From JACDBZ01 sp036262075 (GTDB taxonomy: Bacteria > Chloroflexota > Limnocylindria > QHBO01): a stretch of 64,000 bases of DNA. The position numbers and the translations under genes are program-made. Positions within the stretch are counted from its first letter, which is position 1, and each line of letters starts with the position of its first letter. Below, one piece after another: positions 44,471-53,690 of the stretch. The DNA is taken from assembly GCA_036262075.1 (NCBI GenBank), contig DATAJO010000013.1, forward strand, positions 17,881 through 81,880, read 5' to 3'. The notes under the pieces are model-generated. The model ran no database searches, was not told the DNA's origin, and saw only the letters and a program-made list of their open reading frames with translations.

Positions 44471-45927
44471 GGCTGCTAGACTCCGCCGGACCCCGCAGCC
44501 TGGTCAGCGTGCCACCGACCATTCGCATCGACGACCTCCTGGCCGTGACCGGAGGACGTCTGCAGGCCACCACGAGCGTGACGACGTTCGCCGGGGCATC
44601 GGTCGACTCCCGCCGGGTGACTCCCGGCTCCCTCTTCGTCGCCCTCCCCGGTGAGCGGACGGACGGCCATGCCTTCCTCGCCGATGCCGTCGCGGCCGGC
44701 GCCGTCGCCGCCCTCGTCTCGCGGCCCGTCGAGCGGCCGGTCGAGCGGCCCGTCGAGCGGCCCGCCGGCAGCGACGTGGCCGTCGTCGAGGTGCCCGACA
44801 CGCTCGTCGCGCTCCAGGAGCTCGCCGCGTGGTGGCGCCGCCGGCACGCCGTCCGGGTCGTCGGCATCACCGGCTCGACCGGCAAGACGGTGGCGAAGGA
44901 GATCGTCGCCGACGTCGTGGCCCGCGCGTTCACCACGCTCCGCAACGAGGGCAACCTGAACTCCGAGACCGGCCTGCCGATGACCCTGCTGCGCCTCGAG
45001 CCCGCGCACGAGGTGGCCGTCCTCGAGATGAGCATGTACACCATCGGGGAGATCGCCCGCCTGGCGGAGATCGCCGAGCCGGAGATCGGCGTCGTGCTCG
45101 CCGTGCACCCGACCCACCTCGAGCGGGCGGGGAGCATCGAGCGCATCGCCCGGGCCAAGGCGGAGCTGCCGATGGCGCTGCCGCCGGACGGGCTGGCGGT
45201 GCTCAACGCCGACGACCCGCGCGTGGCCGCGATGCGCGACGTCACCGCCGCCGAGGTTCGCACCTTCGGCCTCTCGCCGGTCGCCGACGTCCGTGCCTCC
45301 GACATCGCCTCGCGCGGCCTCGCCGGCACCGAGTTCACGCTCCACGCGCCGTGGGGCGAGCGACGGCTGCGCAGCGGCACGCCGGGCCGGCATCTCGTCC
45401 CGCACGCGCTGGCCGCGACGATCGTCGCGGACCGCCTCGGCGTGCCGTCCGACGAGGTCGCCGCGGCGCTCGAGCGGGGGAGCCGGGCCCCGCATCGCAT
45501 GGAGGTCCGCGCCGGCAGCTCGGGCGCGACCGTCGTGGACGACACGTACAACGCCTCGCCGGTCAGCGTGGCCGCCGCCCTCGCGTTCCTCGGTGAGACG
45601 CCGGTCGCGGCCGGCGGGCGCCGGATCGCCGTCCTCGGCGACATGCTCGAGCTCGGCCCGGAGGAGGAAGCACTGCACCGCGAGATCGGCGCCACGGCCG
45701 CGGGCATGGTCGACGCCCTCGTGGCGGTCGGTCCCCGCGGCCGCTGGATCGCCGACGCGGCGCGCACGGCGGGGCTCGGGACGGTGCTCGAGGCCGACGA
45801 CGCCGAGGCGGCGGCCGACGTCCTCGAGCGCGACCTCGCGCCGGGCCGGTCCGACCTCGTGCTCGTCAAGGGCTCGCGCGGCGTCGAGCTCGATCGCACC
45901 GTCGACCGCATCGTGGAGCCGCGCTGA
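44467..45927 (+). CDS. murF: UDP-MurNAc-tripeptide:D-Ala-D-Ala ligase MurF
   Basis: Adds D-Ala-D-Ala to the UDP-MurNAc peptide. The 486-aa Mur ligase has the N-terminal UDP-binding domain (IRIDDLLAVTGGRL, ASVDSRRVTPGSLFVALPG), the ATP loop GITGSTGKTVAKE, NEGNLNSETGLP, the central VLNADDPRV and the C-terminal DDTYNASPVSV that marks MurF. A (VERP)n stretch in the N-terminal domain is encoded by 12-nt direct repeats. ATG overlaps the ftsI stop (ATGA); a GTG at 44508 is a possible shorter start. Confidence 0.93.
   Translation: MRLLDSAGPRSLVSVPPTIRIDDLLAVTGGRLQATTSVTTFAGASVDSRRVTPGSLFVALPGERTDGHAFLADAVAAGAVAALVSRPVERPVERPVERPAGSDVAVVEVPDTLVALQELAAWWRRRHAVRVVGITGSTGKTVAKEIVADVVARAFTTLRNEGNLNSETGLPMTLLRLEPAHEVAVLEMSMYTIGEIARLAEIAEPEIGVVLAVHPTHLERAGSIERIARAKAELPMALPPDGLAVLNADDPRVAAMRDVTAAEVRTFGLSPVADVRASDIASRGLAGTEFTLHAPWGERRLRSGTPGRHLVPHALAATIVADRLGVPSDEVAAALERGSRAPHRMEVRAGSSGATVVDDTYNASPVSVAAALAFLGETPVAAGGRRIAVLGDMLELGPEEEALHREIGATAAGMVDALVAVGPRGRWIADAARTAGLGTVLEADDAEAAADVLERDLAPGRSDLVLVKGSRGVELDRTVDRIVEPR
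44722..44763 (+). repeat. 12-nt tandem repeat inside murF
   Basis: Three and a half copies of CGGCCCGTCGAG (second copy with one change) start at 44722, 44734, 44746 and 44758, encoding the peptide RPVERPVERPVERP in a surface region of MurF. Copy number can change in frame. Confidence 0.85.
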
Positions 45928-46925
45928 TGGCCCTGATCCAGATCGTCGTGGCGCTGCTCCTCGCCTTCATCGGCATGGTGCTCCTGGCGCCGATCTACAT
46001 CAGCCTCCTCCAGCGCCTCGGCTACGGGAAGCAGATCCGGGTCGAGGGGCCGGAGGGCCACTACGGCAAGGCGGGCACGCCGACGATGGGCGGCATGCTC
46101 ATGGTCGGGGTCGTCCTGTTCCTGGCCATGGCGCTGCGCATCGAGGACGCGGCCACCCTGACGCCGATGCTCACGCTCCTCGGCGTCGGCATCCTCGGGG
46201 CGATCGACGACTTCGTCAACGTGCGCAGCGGCATCGGCATGCGGGGCCGCTGGAAGCTCGTGTGGCAGACCGCGGTCGCCATCCTCGCCGCGTTCTACAT
46301 CTGGCGGCACTTCGACCTGACCGGCCTGAACGTGCCGTACGTCGGCCAGTTCGAGGTCGCGGCGCCGGTCCTCATCGGCTTCATCGCCTTCGTCATCGTC
46401 GGCACGAGCAACGCGGTCAACCTGACCGATGGCCTCGACGGGCTCGCCGGCGGGGTGCTCATCTTCGGCTTCGTCGCCTACCTGCTCATCAGCCTCGTGG
46501 CCGTGCCGGACGTCAAGGACCCGCATCCGGAGCTTGCCGTGTTCTGCGCCCTCGTCATCGGCGCGCTCATGGGCTTCCTGTGGTTCAACGTCCACCCGGC
46601 GCAGATCTTCATGGGCGACTCGGGGGCGCTCAGCCTCGGCGCCACGCTTGCCGTGGTGGCCACGGTGAACGGCCAGCTGCCGCTGCTGGCGATCGTCGGC
46701 ATCGTGCCGTTCGCGGTGATCATGAGCGTCGTCCTCCAGGTGCTCTCGTACCGGCTGTGGGGCCGGCGGATCTTCCGCATCGCGCCGCTCCACCACCACT
46801 TCGAGCTCCTCGGCTGGGCCGAGGAGAAGATCACGCTGCGCTTCTGGATCGTCGCCGCCCTGGCCGGGCTGCTCGGCGTCAGCGTCTTCCTCACCGGCCT
46901 CGAAGCCCTCCAGAACGTCCCATGA
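45927..46925 (+). CDS. mraY: Phospho-MurNAc-pentapeptide translocase MraY
   Basis: Makes lipid I on undecaprenyl phosphate. The 332-aa membrane protein has about ten helices, the GKAGTPTMGG loop, the catalytic LGAIDDF and NAVNLTDGLDGLAGG motifs, and HHHFELLGWAE near the C-terminus. It begins in a TGATG overlap with murF and its stop overlaps the murD start. Confidence 0.95.
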   Translation: MALIQIVVALLLAFIGMVLLAPIYISLLQRLGYGKQIRVEGPEGHYGKAGTPTMGGMLMVGVVLFLAMALRIEDAATLTPMLTLLGVGILGAIDDFVNVRSGIGMRGRWKLVWQTAVAILAAFYIWRHFDLTGLNVPYVGQFEVAAPVLIGFIAFVIVGTSNAVNLTDGLDGLAGGVLIFGFVAYLLISLVAVPDVKDPHPELAVFCALVIGALMGFLWFNVHPAQIFMGDSGALSLGATLAVVATVNGQLPLLAIVGIVPFAVIMSVVLQVLSYRLWGRRIFRIAPLHHHFELLGWAEEKITLRFWIVAALAGLLGVSVFLTGLEALQNVP

Positions 46926-48346
46926 TGGCCACGCCGATGCGGCCCGTCCGCTCCGCCGACGACCTCCGCGGCCGCACCGCGGTCGTGCTCGGGCTCGCCC
47001 GGTCCGGCGTCGCCGCCAGCCGCTTCCTGGCCGATGCCGGCGCCTCGGTGACCGCGTACGACAGACGCTCTGCCGACGAACTGGCCGATGCGGTCGCCGC
47101 CCTCGGCGGACGACCGGTCGAGCTGGCGCTCGGCGTGTCGGAGGCCGACGCGCTGGCGCGGATCGCCGCGGCCGACCTGCTCGTCACCTCGCCGTCGGTC
47201 TCGCCCCGCGTCCCGACGACCGACCCGTGGCTGCGCGAGGCGCTCGCCGCCGCCGAGGATCGCGGTGCCGAGATCGTTAGCGAGGTCGGGCTGTTCCTGC
47301 GCCTCACCGCCGCCCGCGTGCTGGCCGTGACCGGCACGAAGGGCAAGACGACGACCGCCTCGCTGCTTGCCGCGATGCTCGAGGCCGGCGGCGTGCCGCA
47401 CGTGCTGGGCGGGAACATCGGGACGCCGCTCATCGAGCGATCGCTGGCGCTCAGCCCCGACGACTGGGCGGTCCTCGAGCTGTCCGAGCTCCAGCTGCCG
47501 ACGATCGACCGCGGGGCCGACGTCGCCGTCTACACCAACGTCGGCGCCGACCACCTCGACCGGCACGGGACGGTCGAGGCGTACCGGGCCGTGAAGGCGC
47601 GCCTCGCCGCGCTCACCGTCGCGGGCGGCGGGCGGGTCGTCCTCAACGCCGACGACCCCGGCTGCGTCGAGCTCGGGCACGCGCTCGCCGTCCCCGGCGA
47701 CCTGCGCTGGTACGGCCTCGACGATTCGTCCCGCGAGGCCCATGCCGCCGGCGGCTGGGTCACCGTGGCGGGGGAGCGGCTCCTGCGCACCGACGAGGTG
47801 CCGCTCCCAGGCCGCCACATGCTCGCCAACGTCGTGGGCGCCGCGCTCGGGGCATCGCTCGCCGGCGTCGCTCCGGCCGCCATCGCCGAGGCGATCCGCG
47901 GCTTCCGCGGCGTGCCGCATCGGCTCGAGCTCGTCGCCGAGCGCGACGGCGTGCGCTGGGTGAACGACTCGCAGGCCACGATCCCGGTCGCGGCCGTCGC
48001 CTCCCTGGAGGCCTTCGACGCGCCGATCGTCCTCATCGCCGGGGGCAAGGACAAGGGCCTGGACTACGCCCGCTTCGCCGATGCCATCGCCGACCGATGC
48101 CGCGCGGCGGTCCTCATCGGCGAGACGGGCGACGAGCTCGAGCGGCTGATCGACGGGCGCGTGCCGGTCGTGCGGGCGGCCTCGATGGACGAGGCGGTCG
48201 CGGCCGCGGCCCGGCATGCCGAGCCGGGGGACGTCGTCATCCTCGCCCCGGCCGCGGCGAGCTTCGACATGTTCGAGGACTACGCCGCACGCGGCGAGGC
48301 GTTCCGCCGCGCGGCCCTGGCTACCCTCGCCGGAGGTGGGTCGTGA
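46922..48346 (+). CDS. murD: UDP-MurNAc-L-alanine:D-glutamate ligase MurD
   Basis: Adds D-Glu in the second peptide step. The 474-aa ligase has the N-terminal dinucleotide-like VVLGLARSGVAASRFL, the ATP loop TGTKGKTTTASLL, NVGADHLDRHGTVEAY, the RLELVAERDGVRWVNDSQATIPVA segment and the MurD-type AGGKDKGLDY. The motif set separates it from MurC and MurE, neither of which is in the window. ATG in an ATGATG overlap with mraY. Confidence 0.95.
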   Translation: MMATPMRPVRSADDLRGRTAVVLGLARSGVAASRFLADAGASVTAYDRRSADELADAVAALGGRPVELALGVSEADALARIAAADLLVTSPSVSPRVPTTDPWLREALAAAEDRGAEIVSEVGLFLRLTAARVLAVTGTKGKTTTASLLAAMLEAGGVPHVLGGNIGTPLIERSLALSPDDWAVLELSELQLPTIDRGADVAVYTNVGADHLDRHGTVEAYRAVKARLAALTVAGGGRVVLNADDPGCVELGHALAVPGDLRWYGLDDSSREAHAAGGWVTVAGERLLRTDEVPLPGRHMLANVVGAALGASLAGVAPAAIAEAIRGFRGVPHRLELVAERDGVRWVNDSQATIPVAAVASLEAFDAPIVLIAGGKDKGLDYARFADAIADRCRAAVLIGETGDELERLIDGRVPVVRAASMDEAVAAAARHAEPGDVVILAPAAASFDMFEDYAARGEAFRRAALATLAGGGS

Positions 48347-49614
48347 GCGCCGCCGTGGCGGTCGCCACCGCCACCTCGCGCCGTGGCACGGCCCGCAGCG
48401 GCGTCCGGCGCGAGCGGCACGAGCCGGCCTACGCGCTCCTGCTCGCCGTGCTGGCGCTCACGGCGATCGGCATCGTCATGGTCTACTCGGCCTCGAGCGT
48501 GCGCTCGTACTTCAGCGCCAGCGATCCGGCGGCGCAGGGGCTCGAGCAGCTGGTGTGGGCCGGCATCGGCCTGGGCGCGCTGTTCGTCACGAGCCGGATC
48601 GACTTCCGCTTCCTGCGCTACCTCGCCATCCCGTTCTATATCGTGACGCTCGCGCTGCTCGTGGCGGTCCTCATCCCCGGCATCGGCTCGGAGATCAACG
48701 GGTCGCGGCGCTGGATCGTCATCCCAGGCTTCGGATCGCTCCAGCCGGCCGAGTTCGCGAAGCTCGCCATCGTGCTCTACCTCGCCCACTGGCTCGACCG
48801 CCGCGGTCGCGAGGCACGCACGTTCTGGAACGGGCTCGTGCCGTTCTGCCTGCTCGTCGCGCCGGCGTTCTTCCTCATCGCCCTCGAGCCGGACCTCGGG
48901 ACGTCGGGCATCTACGTCATCATCGCCGGCAGCATCTTCTTCATGGCCGGCGCGAACCTGCTCTACCTGTCGGCCATCGTCGGCGGCGTCCTGGCGGCCG
49001 CCACGGTCATGGTCACCGCCTCGGGCTACCAGCTCCAGCGCGTCCAGACGTTCCTCGACCCGTTCGCCGATCCGCTGCGCTCGGGCTACAACACCGTCCA
49101 GGCGCTCCTCGCCCTCGGGCTGGGCGGGATCACCGGCCTCGGCCTCGGCGAGAGCCGCCAGAAGTTCCTCTACCTGCCGGCGCCGTCGACCGACTTCATC
49201 TTCGCCATCATCGGCGAGGAGTGGGGCCTGGTCGGGACGCTGACCGTCGTCGCGCTGTTCGTCGTCCTCGCCTACCAGGGCTACCGGATCGCGATCACCG
49301 CGCCGGACACGTTCAGCGGCCTCGTGGCGTGCGGGATCACCACCTGGCTGCTGGCCCAGGCCTTCGTGAACATCATGGTCGTCACGGCGCTCATGCCGGT
49401 CACCGGCATCCCGCTGCCGTTCATCAGCGCCGGCGGCTCGGCGCTCACCATCAACCTCGCGGCCATCGGGATCCTGCTCTCGATCAGCCGCGAGACCACC
49501 CAGACAGGATCACTGCGCGATGCGGTTTTCGGTATCGGGCGGCGGGACCGGCGGGCACATCTACCCCGCGCTGGCCGTCGCACGCGCCCTGCGCGACGTC
49601 CGGCCCGACGATGA
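48343..49614 (+). CDS. ftsW: Peptidoglycan glycosyltransferase FtsW
   Basis: SEDS-family polymerase that builds septal glycan from lipid II together with FtsI. The 423-aa protein has about ten membrane helices, beginning AYALLLAVLALTAIGIVMVYSASS, the NGSRRWIVIPGFGSLQPAEFAKLA loop with the catalytic region, GESRQKFLYLPAPSTDFIFAIIGEE and TGIPLPFISAGGSA. The basic C-terminal tail (RRDRRAHLPRAGRRTRPARR) is read from the first 95 nt of murG in another frame, an unusually long overlap. GTG start. Confidence 0.94.
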   Translation: MSAAVAVATATSRRGTARSGVRRERHEPAYALLLAVLALTAIGIVMVYSASSVRSYFSASDPAAQGLEQLVWAGIGLGALFVTSRIDFRFLRYLAIPFYIVTLALLVAVLIPGIGSEINGSRRWIVIPGFGSLQPAEFAKLAIVLYLAHWLDRRGREARTFWNGLVPFCLLVAPAFFLIALEPDLGTSGIYVIIAGSIFFMAGANLLYLSAIVGGVLAAATVMVTASGYQLQRVQTFLDPFADPLRSGYNTVQALLALGLGGITGLGLGESRQKFLYLPAPSTDFIFAIIGEEWGLVGTLTVVALFVVLAYQGYRIAITAPDTFSGLVACGITTWLLAQAFVNIMVVTALMPVTGIPLPFISAGGSALTINLAAIGILLSISRETTQTGSLRDAVFGIGRRDRRAHLPRAGRRTRPARRPARR

Positions 49615-50644
49615 GCTGGACTACATCGGCGGCGTGCGCGGCTTCGAACGCCGCCTCGTCGCCAGCCACCCGCTGCGCGACGTCATGCGCTACCACGAGC
49701 TCGTCGTGCGCTCGCTGCGCTCGGCGGGCCCCTCGGTCCACACCGTGCTCGACCCCGTCCGCCTCGCGGCATCGGTGCCCCAGGCGTGGTGGCTCCTCGG
49801 CCGCATCGGGCCGGCGGCGCTGTTCACGACCGGTGGCTACCTCGCGCTGCCGCTCGTCCTCGCCGCCCGGGCGCGCGGCATCCCGACCCTGGTGTGGGAG
49901 GGCAACGTCCAGCCCGGCCGGGCGACGCGGGCGATCGGCCGATACGCGACGCGCGTCGCCGTCTCCTTCCCTCCGACGCTCGCCGCGTTCGGCGACAACG
50001 CCTTCGTCTCCGGCACGCCAATCCGCTCGTTCGCCGGGATCGACCGCGCCGCGGCGCGCCACGCGTTCGGCCTCGATCCGGACGACCGCATGCTCCTCGT
50101 CTTCGGGGGCTCGCAGGCCGTGACCCGCCTCAACGCCGCGGTCCTCGAGGCGCTGCCGCGCCTGCTCGGGGACTGGCACGTGCTCCACGTCGCCGGGGAG
50201 GCGGGGATGGCCGCCGCCGGCGCCGCCCGGGAGGCGCTGCCGGACGCGCTCCGCGCCCGGTACACCGCCGAGCCGTTCCTGACCGATCGCATGGCCGATG
50301 CGCTCGTCGCCGCCGACCTCGTCGTCGGCCGCGCCGGGTCCTCGACCTGCGCCGAGGTCGCCGCCGTGGGCGTGGCCTCGATCCTCGTCCCGTACCCGTA
50401 CGCCGGCGCGCACCAGCGCTACAACGCCCGCTATCTCGCCGACGAGGGCGCGGCCGTCATGCTCGAGGACGACGAGCTCACCGCCGACCGGCTCGTGGCC
50501 GAGACGGCGGCGCTCCGCGACGACGCGCGCCGGGCGGCCATCGCCGAGGCCGCGCGCCGCCTCGGCCGGCCCGACGCGGCCCGCGCCCTGGCCCAGGAGC
50601 TGGTGGCCCTCGCCGAGCAGCGTGCCAGGAGGGCCTCCGTATGA
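49520..50644 (+). CDS. murG: UDP-GlcNAc:lipid I GlcNAc transferase MurG
   Basis: Converts lipid I to lipid II. The 374-aa GT-B enzyme has FSVSGGGTGGHIYPALAVARAL at the N-terminus, TTGGYLALP, WEGNVQPGRATR, FGGSQAV and the donor-binding GRAGSSTCAEVAAVGVASILVPYPYAGAHQRYNA. The glutamate usually written NQ..PG in this region is EGNVQPG. ATG 49520 lies inside ftsW; the first coding residues are the conserved Gly-rich loop, so this start is secure. ATGA overlap with murB. Confidence 0.95.
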   Translation: MRFSVSGGGTGGHIYPALAVARALRDVRPDDELDYIGGVRGFERRLVASHPLRDVMRYHELVVRSLRSAGPSVHTVLDPVRLAASVPQAWWLLGRIGPAALFTTGGYLALPLVLAARARGIPTLVWEGNVQPGRATRAIGRYATRVAVSFPPTLAAFGDNAFVSGTPIRSFAGIDRAAARHAFGLDPDDRMLLVFGGSQAVTRLNAAVLEALPRLLGDWHVLHVAGEAGMAAAGAAREALPDALRARYTAEPFLTDRMADALVAADLVVGRAGSSTCAEVAAVGVASILVPYPYAGAHQRYNARYLADEGAAVMLEDDELTADRLVAETAALRDDARRAAIAEAARRLGRPDAARALAQELVALAEQRARRASV

Positions 50645-51597
50645 CCGCCGCAGCCGCCGTCACGCCGGACCGGCTCGAGCTGCTCGATGCGGCCGCCGCC
50701 GCCGCGGGCATCACCCTCGAGCGCGACGCGCCGCTCGCGCCGTTCACCACGCTCCGCGTCGGCGGGCCGGCGGATCGGCTGGCCGTGGCCGAGTCGACCG
50801 ACGAGCTCGTGGCGCTCCACCGGGCGGCGGACGAGGCCGGCGTGCCGGTCTTCCTGCTCGGCAAGGGGTCGGACCTCGTCGTCGCCGATGCCGGCATCCG
50901 CGGCCTCGTCATCCGCGTCCGCGCCGACGGCGTCGAGGTCGACGGAACGCGCGTCCGGGCCGAGGCCGGCACCTCGATGACCGGCCTCGCCAAGCGCTGC
51001 GCCCGCGAGGGGCTCGCCGGCTTCGCGTGGGGCATCAGCATCCCGGGATCGGTCGGCGGCGCGGCCTGGGCCAACGCCGGCGCCCACGGTGGCGACATGG
51101 CGGGCGTCGTGCGCGAGGTCGAGATCTACGACCCGCGCGACGGGTCGCGCCGGACCCTGACGAACGACGAGTGCGCCTTCGGCTACCGCGACTCGCGCTT
51201 CAAGCACTCGCCGGAGATCGTCCTGGCCGCGACGCTCGAGCTCGAGCCCGGCGACCCCGACGCGATCGGCGCCGAGATCGACGCGCACCAGGCGCGGCGG
51301 CGCGCGACGCAGCCGCTGGCCGACCAGAACGCCGGCTCGGTATTCCGCAACCCACCCGGCGACCACGCCGGCCGGCTCGTCGAGGCCGCCGGCCTGAAGG
51401 GCCACCGCATCGGCACGGCGCAGGTCAGCACCCTGCACGCGAACTTCATTGTCACCGACCGCGGCCGGGGTCGCGCCGCCGACGTCCGGCGGCTCGGCGA
51501 CCATGTCCGCGCCGTCGTCGCCGAGCGGTTCGGCGTCGAGCTCCGGTACGAGATCGAGTTCGTCGGCGACTGGCCGGCGGCGGAGGACGCGGCGTGA
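50641..51597 (+). CDS. murB: UDP-N-acetylenolpyruvoylglucosamine reductase MurB
   Basis: FAD enzyme that reduces UDP-GlcNAc-enolpyruvate to UDP-MurNAc. The 318-aa protein has TTLRVGGPADRL, the FAD loop LLGKGSDLVVAD (with Lys and Asp where GGGSNLLV is common), WGISIPGSVGGAAWANAGAHG, and QNAGSVFRNP holding the catalytic Ser. Type II-like size. murB directly follows murG, so murC, common here in other clusters, is absent. Stop overlaps the ddl GTG. Confidence 0.94.
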   Translation: MTAAAAVTPDRLELLDAAAAAAGITLERDAPLAPFTTLRVGGPADRLAVAESTDELVALHRAADEAGVPVFLLGKGSDLVVADAGIRGLVIRVRADGVEVDGTRVRAEAGTSMTGLAKRCAREGLAGFAWGISIPGSVGGAAWANAGAHGGDMAGVVREVEIYDPRDGSRRTLTNDECAFGYRDSRFKHSPEIVLAATLELEPGDPDAIGAEIDAHQARRRATQPLADQNAGSVFRNPPGDHAGRLVEAAGLKGHRIGTAQVSTLHANFIVTDRGRGRAADVRRLGDHVRAVVAERFGVELRYEIEFVGDWPAAEDAA

Positions 51598-52706
51598 GCG
51601 GGCGGCTGCGCGTCGGCGTCATCGCCGGCGGCCGGTCCGAGGAGCACGAGGTGAGCATCGCCTCGGCCGAGTCGGTCCTGCGCGCCATCGACCGGGATCG
51701 CTTCGAGCCGTACCTCGTCCATATCGATCGCGCCGGACGCTGGCTCCTGCCGTCCGGCCCGGCGCCGGAGCTCGGGCCCGACCAGCGCCTCGCCGGGCTG
51801 CTCGGCGCCGCCACCCCGGCCGAGGAGGTCGCGCGCCTGCGCAGCGGCGAGATCGCGCCGCGCGATCCGGCGATCGACGATCACGCCCTGGCGGCCCGGG
51901 CCGCGGTCCGCTCCCTGGCCGAGGGCATCGACGTCGCGTTCCTCGCCGTCCACGGCCCGTACGGAGAGGACGGCACGCTCCAGGGCTTCCTCGAGCTGGC
52001 GGGCATCCCGTACACCGGGGCCGGCGTCCTGGCCAGCGCCGTGGCCATGGACAAGGTCGTGTTCAAGGACCTCATGCGCGGCCACGAGCTGCCGGTGTGC
52101 GACTCGACCTGGTTCCGCCGGAGCGCCTGGCAGCGCGAGCCGGAGCACGCCGTGCGCGCCGTGGCCGAGCTCATCGGCGAGCGATCGGTGGTGAAGCCCG
52201 CGCGGCTGGGGAGCAGCGTGGGGATGAGCATCGTCCACGACCTCGACGAGCTGCCGGCCGCGCTGGACGAGGCGTTCCGCCACGACACGAAGGTCATCGT
52301 CGAGACCTACCTCGAGCACGCCCGCGAGCTCGAGTGCGGGGTGCTCGGCAACGACGACCCGATCGTGTTCGAGCCGGGCGAGGTCCGCTCGAGCCACGAG
52401 TTCTACGACTACGAGGCGAAGTACGTCGAGGGCCTGGCCAGCGTCGAGCCGCGCGCCGACGTCGATCCCGACCTCGCCGCTCGCCTCAAGGAGCTGTCGC
52501 TGGCCGCCTATCGCGCCGTCGACGCCGCCGGGCTCGCGCGGGTGGACTTCCTCGTCACGCCCGACCACGCCTACCTGAGCGAGATGAACACGCTGCCGGG
52601 GTTCACGGCCACGAGCATGTACCCCAAGCAGGCCGAGCTGGCCGGGCTGTCGTTCTCCGATCTCGTGGCGCGGCTCATCGAGCTCGCGCTGGAACGGGAG
52701 CGCTGA
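51594..52706 (+). CDS. ddl: D-alanine:D-alanine ligase
   Basis: Makes the D-Ala-D-Ala dipeptide used by MurF. The 370-aa ATP-grasp protein has VGVIAGGRSEEHEVSIASAESV, the omega-loop region with AVHGPYGEDGTLQGFLEL, VVKPARLGSSVGMS, EYDYEAKY-like DYEAKYVEG and LSEMNTLPGFTATSMYPK. The EDG and DYEAKY/EMNT motifs are intact; residue Y in DYEAKY suggests D-Ala rather than D-Lac specificity. GTG start in GTGA overlap with murB. Confidence 0.95.
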   Translation: MSGRLRVGVIAGGRSEEHEVSIASAESVLRAIDRDRFEPYLVHIDRAGRWLLPSGPAPELGPDQRLAGLLGAATPAEEVARLRSGEIAPRDPAIDDHALAARAAVRSLAEGIDVAFLAVHGPYGEDGTLQGFLELAGIPYTGAGVLASAVAMDKVVFKDLMRGHELPVCDSTWFRRSAWQREPEHAVRAVAELIGERSVVKPARLGSSVGMSIVHDLDELPAALDEAFRHDTKVIVETYLEHARELECGVLGNDDPIVFEPGEVRSSHEFYDYEAKYVEGLASVEPRADVDPDLAARLKELSLAAYRAVDAAGLARVDFLVTPDHAYLSEMNTLPGFTATSMYPKQAELAGLSFSDLVARLIELALERER

Positions 52707-52710
52707 GCCG

Positions 52711-53631
52711 ATGAAGCTCAAGCCGATGCCGCGCCCGCGCCGCACGCCGAAGCCGAAGGCCAGCCGGTCGAGCCGGCCGGCCGCGCGCCGGAGCCCGCTC
52801 GGCGGCGGTCGCCAGGCCCGACGCCCGGGAGTGCCGCTCCGGCAGCGCATCGCGAAGCGCATGCCGTCGATCCGTCGGGCGCTCGCCGTCCTGGGCGCCG
52901 CGGCCGTGGTGGCCGGCATCGTGGCCGCGCTCAACGGGCCGTGGTTCCGCGTGGCGAGCGTCGAATGGAGCGGGGGAGCGCGCACGCAGGAGGCCGACGT
53001 CGCCGCCGTCCTCGAGGCGCAGGTCGGGACGAGCGTCCTCGCCGTCGACACCGGCGCGCTGGCGGCGTCGCTCGAGGCGCTGCCGTCGGTGGAGACCGCC
53101 CGCGTCGAGGCCGACCTCGCCGGCCGCGTCCGCGCCACGATCACCGAGCCGGACGTCGCCTTCGTGTGGGACACGCGCCGCGGCCGGTTCCTCGGCGCGC
53201 GGGACGGGACGCTGTTCGCCGAGACGGCGACCGGCGCGCTCGACGACGCGCTGGCCGGCGTGCCCCATATCGTCGACGACCGCTTCGCCGGCCGGCGGCT
53301 CCTGGTCGGGGACCGGATCCCCGGGCCGCTGCTCGAGGCGGCACATCGGATCCTGGCCGTCGACCCGGTGGCCATGGGCTCGGTCGCCACGCGGCTGCGG
53401 GTCAGGCTCGACGACGAGTACGGCTTCCGGCTGGTCTCCGGCGAGCTCGGCTGGGAGGTCGCGCTGGGGGTCTACGGCATCGACCCGAACGAGACGGCCG
53501 CGGACGTGGCGGCGCGCCTCGAGCGGCAGGTCGCAGCCGTTCGGACGCTGTTCGCCGAGCGCCCGGAGACGAACATCGGATGGGTGGATGTCCGGAATCC
53601 GGGAAGGGTATATTTCCGTGCCAAGGGCTGA
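52711..53631 (+). CDS. ftsQ: Cell division protein FtsQ (DivIB)
   Basis: Bitopic divisome protein that gates FtsWI activity. The 306-aa product has a very basic cytoplasmic tail (1-55), a membrane helix (about 58-76, LAVLGAAAVVAGIVAAL), a POTRA domain beginning WFRVASVEWSG with LPSVETARVEADLAGRVRATITEPDVAFVW, and the beta domain. Starts in a GAGCCGATG context 5 bp after ddl. Confidence 0.9.
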   Translation: MKLKPMPRPRRTPKPKASRSSRPAARRSPLGGGRQARRPGVPLRQRIAKRMPSIRRALAVLGAAAVVAGIVAALNGPWFRVASVEWSGGARTQEADVAAVLEAQVGTSVLAVDTGALAASLEALPSVETARVEADLAGRVRATITEPDVAFVWDTRRGRFLGARDGTLFAETATGALDDALAGVPHIVDDRFAGRRLLVGDRIPGPLLEAAHRILAVDPVAMGSVATRLRVRLDDEYGFRLVSGELGWEVALGVYGIDPNETAADVAARLERQVAAVRTLFAERPETNIGWVDVRNPGRVYFRAKG

Positions 53632-53690
53632 CCGACGCTGCGCGGCGCAGCCAGCCAACCGCCCCGCCTCACGCACGGAGTCGTCCCCGC

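Noticed and set aside
46922..48346. MurD gene as a possible MurC or MurE
   Set aside because: The AGGKDKG motif and the NDSQATIPVA segment match MurD, and the N-terminal domain is dinucleotide-like.
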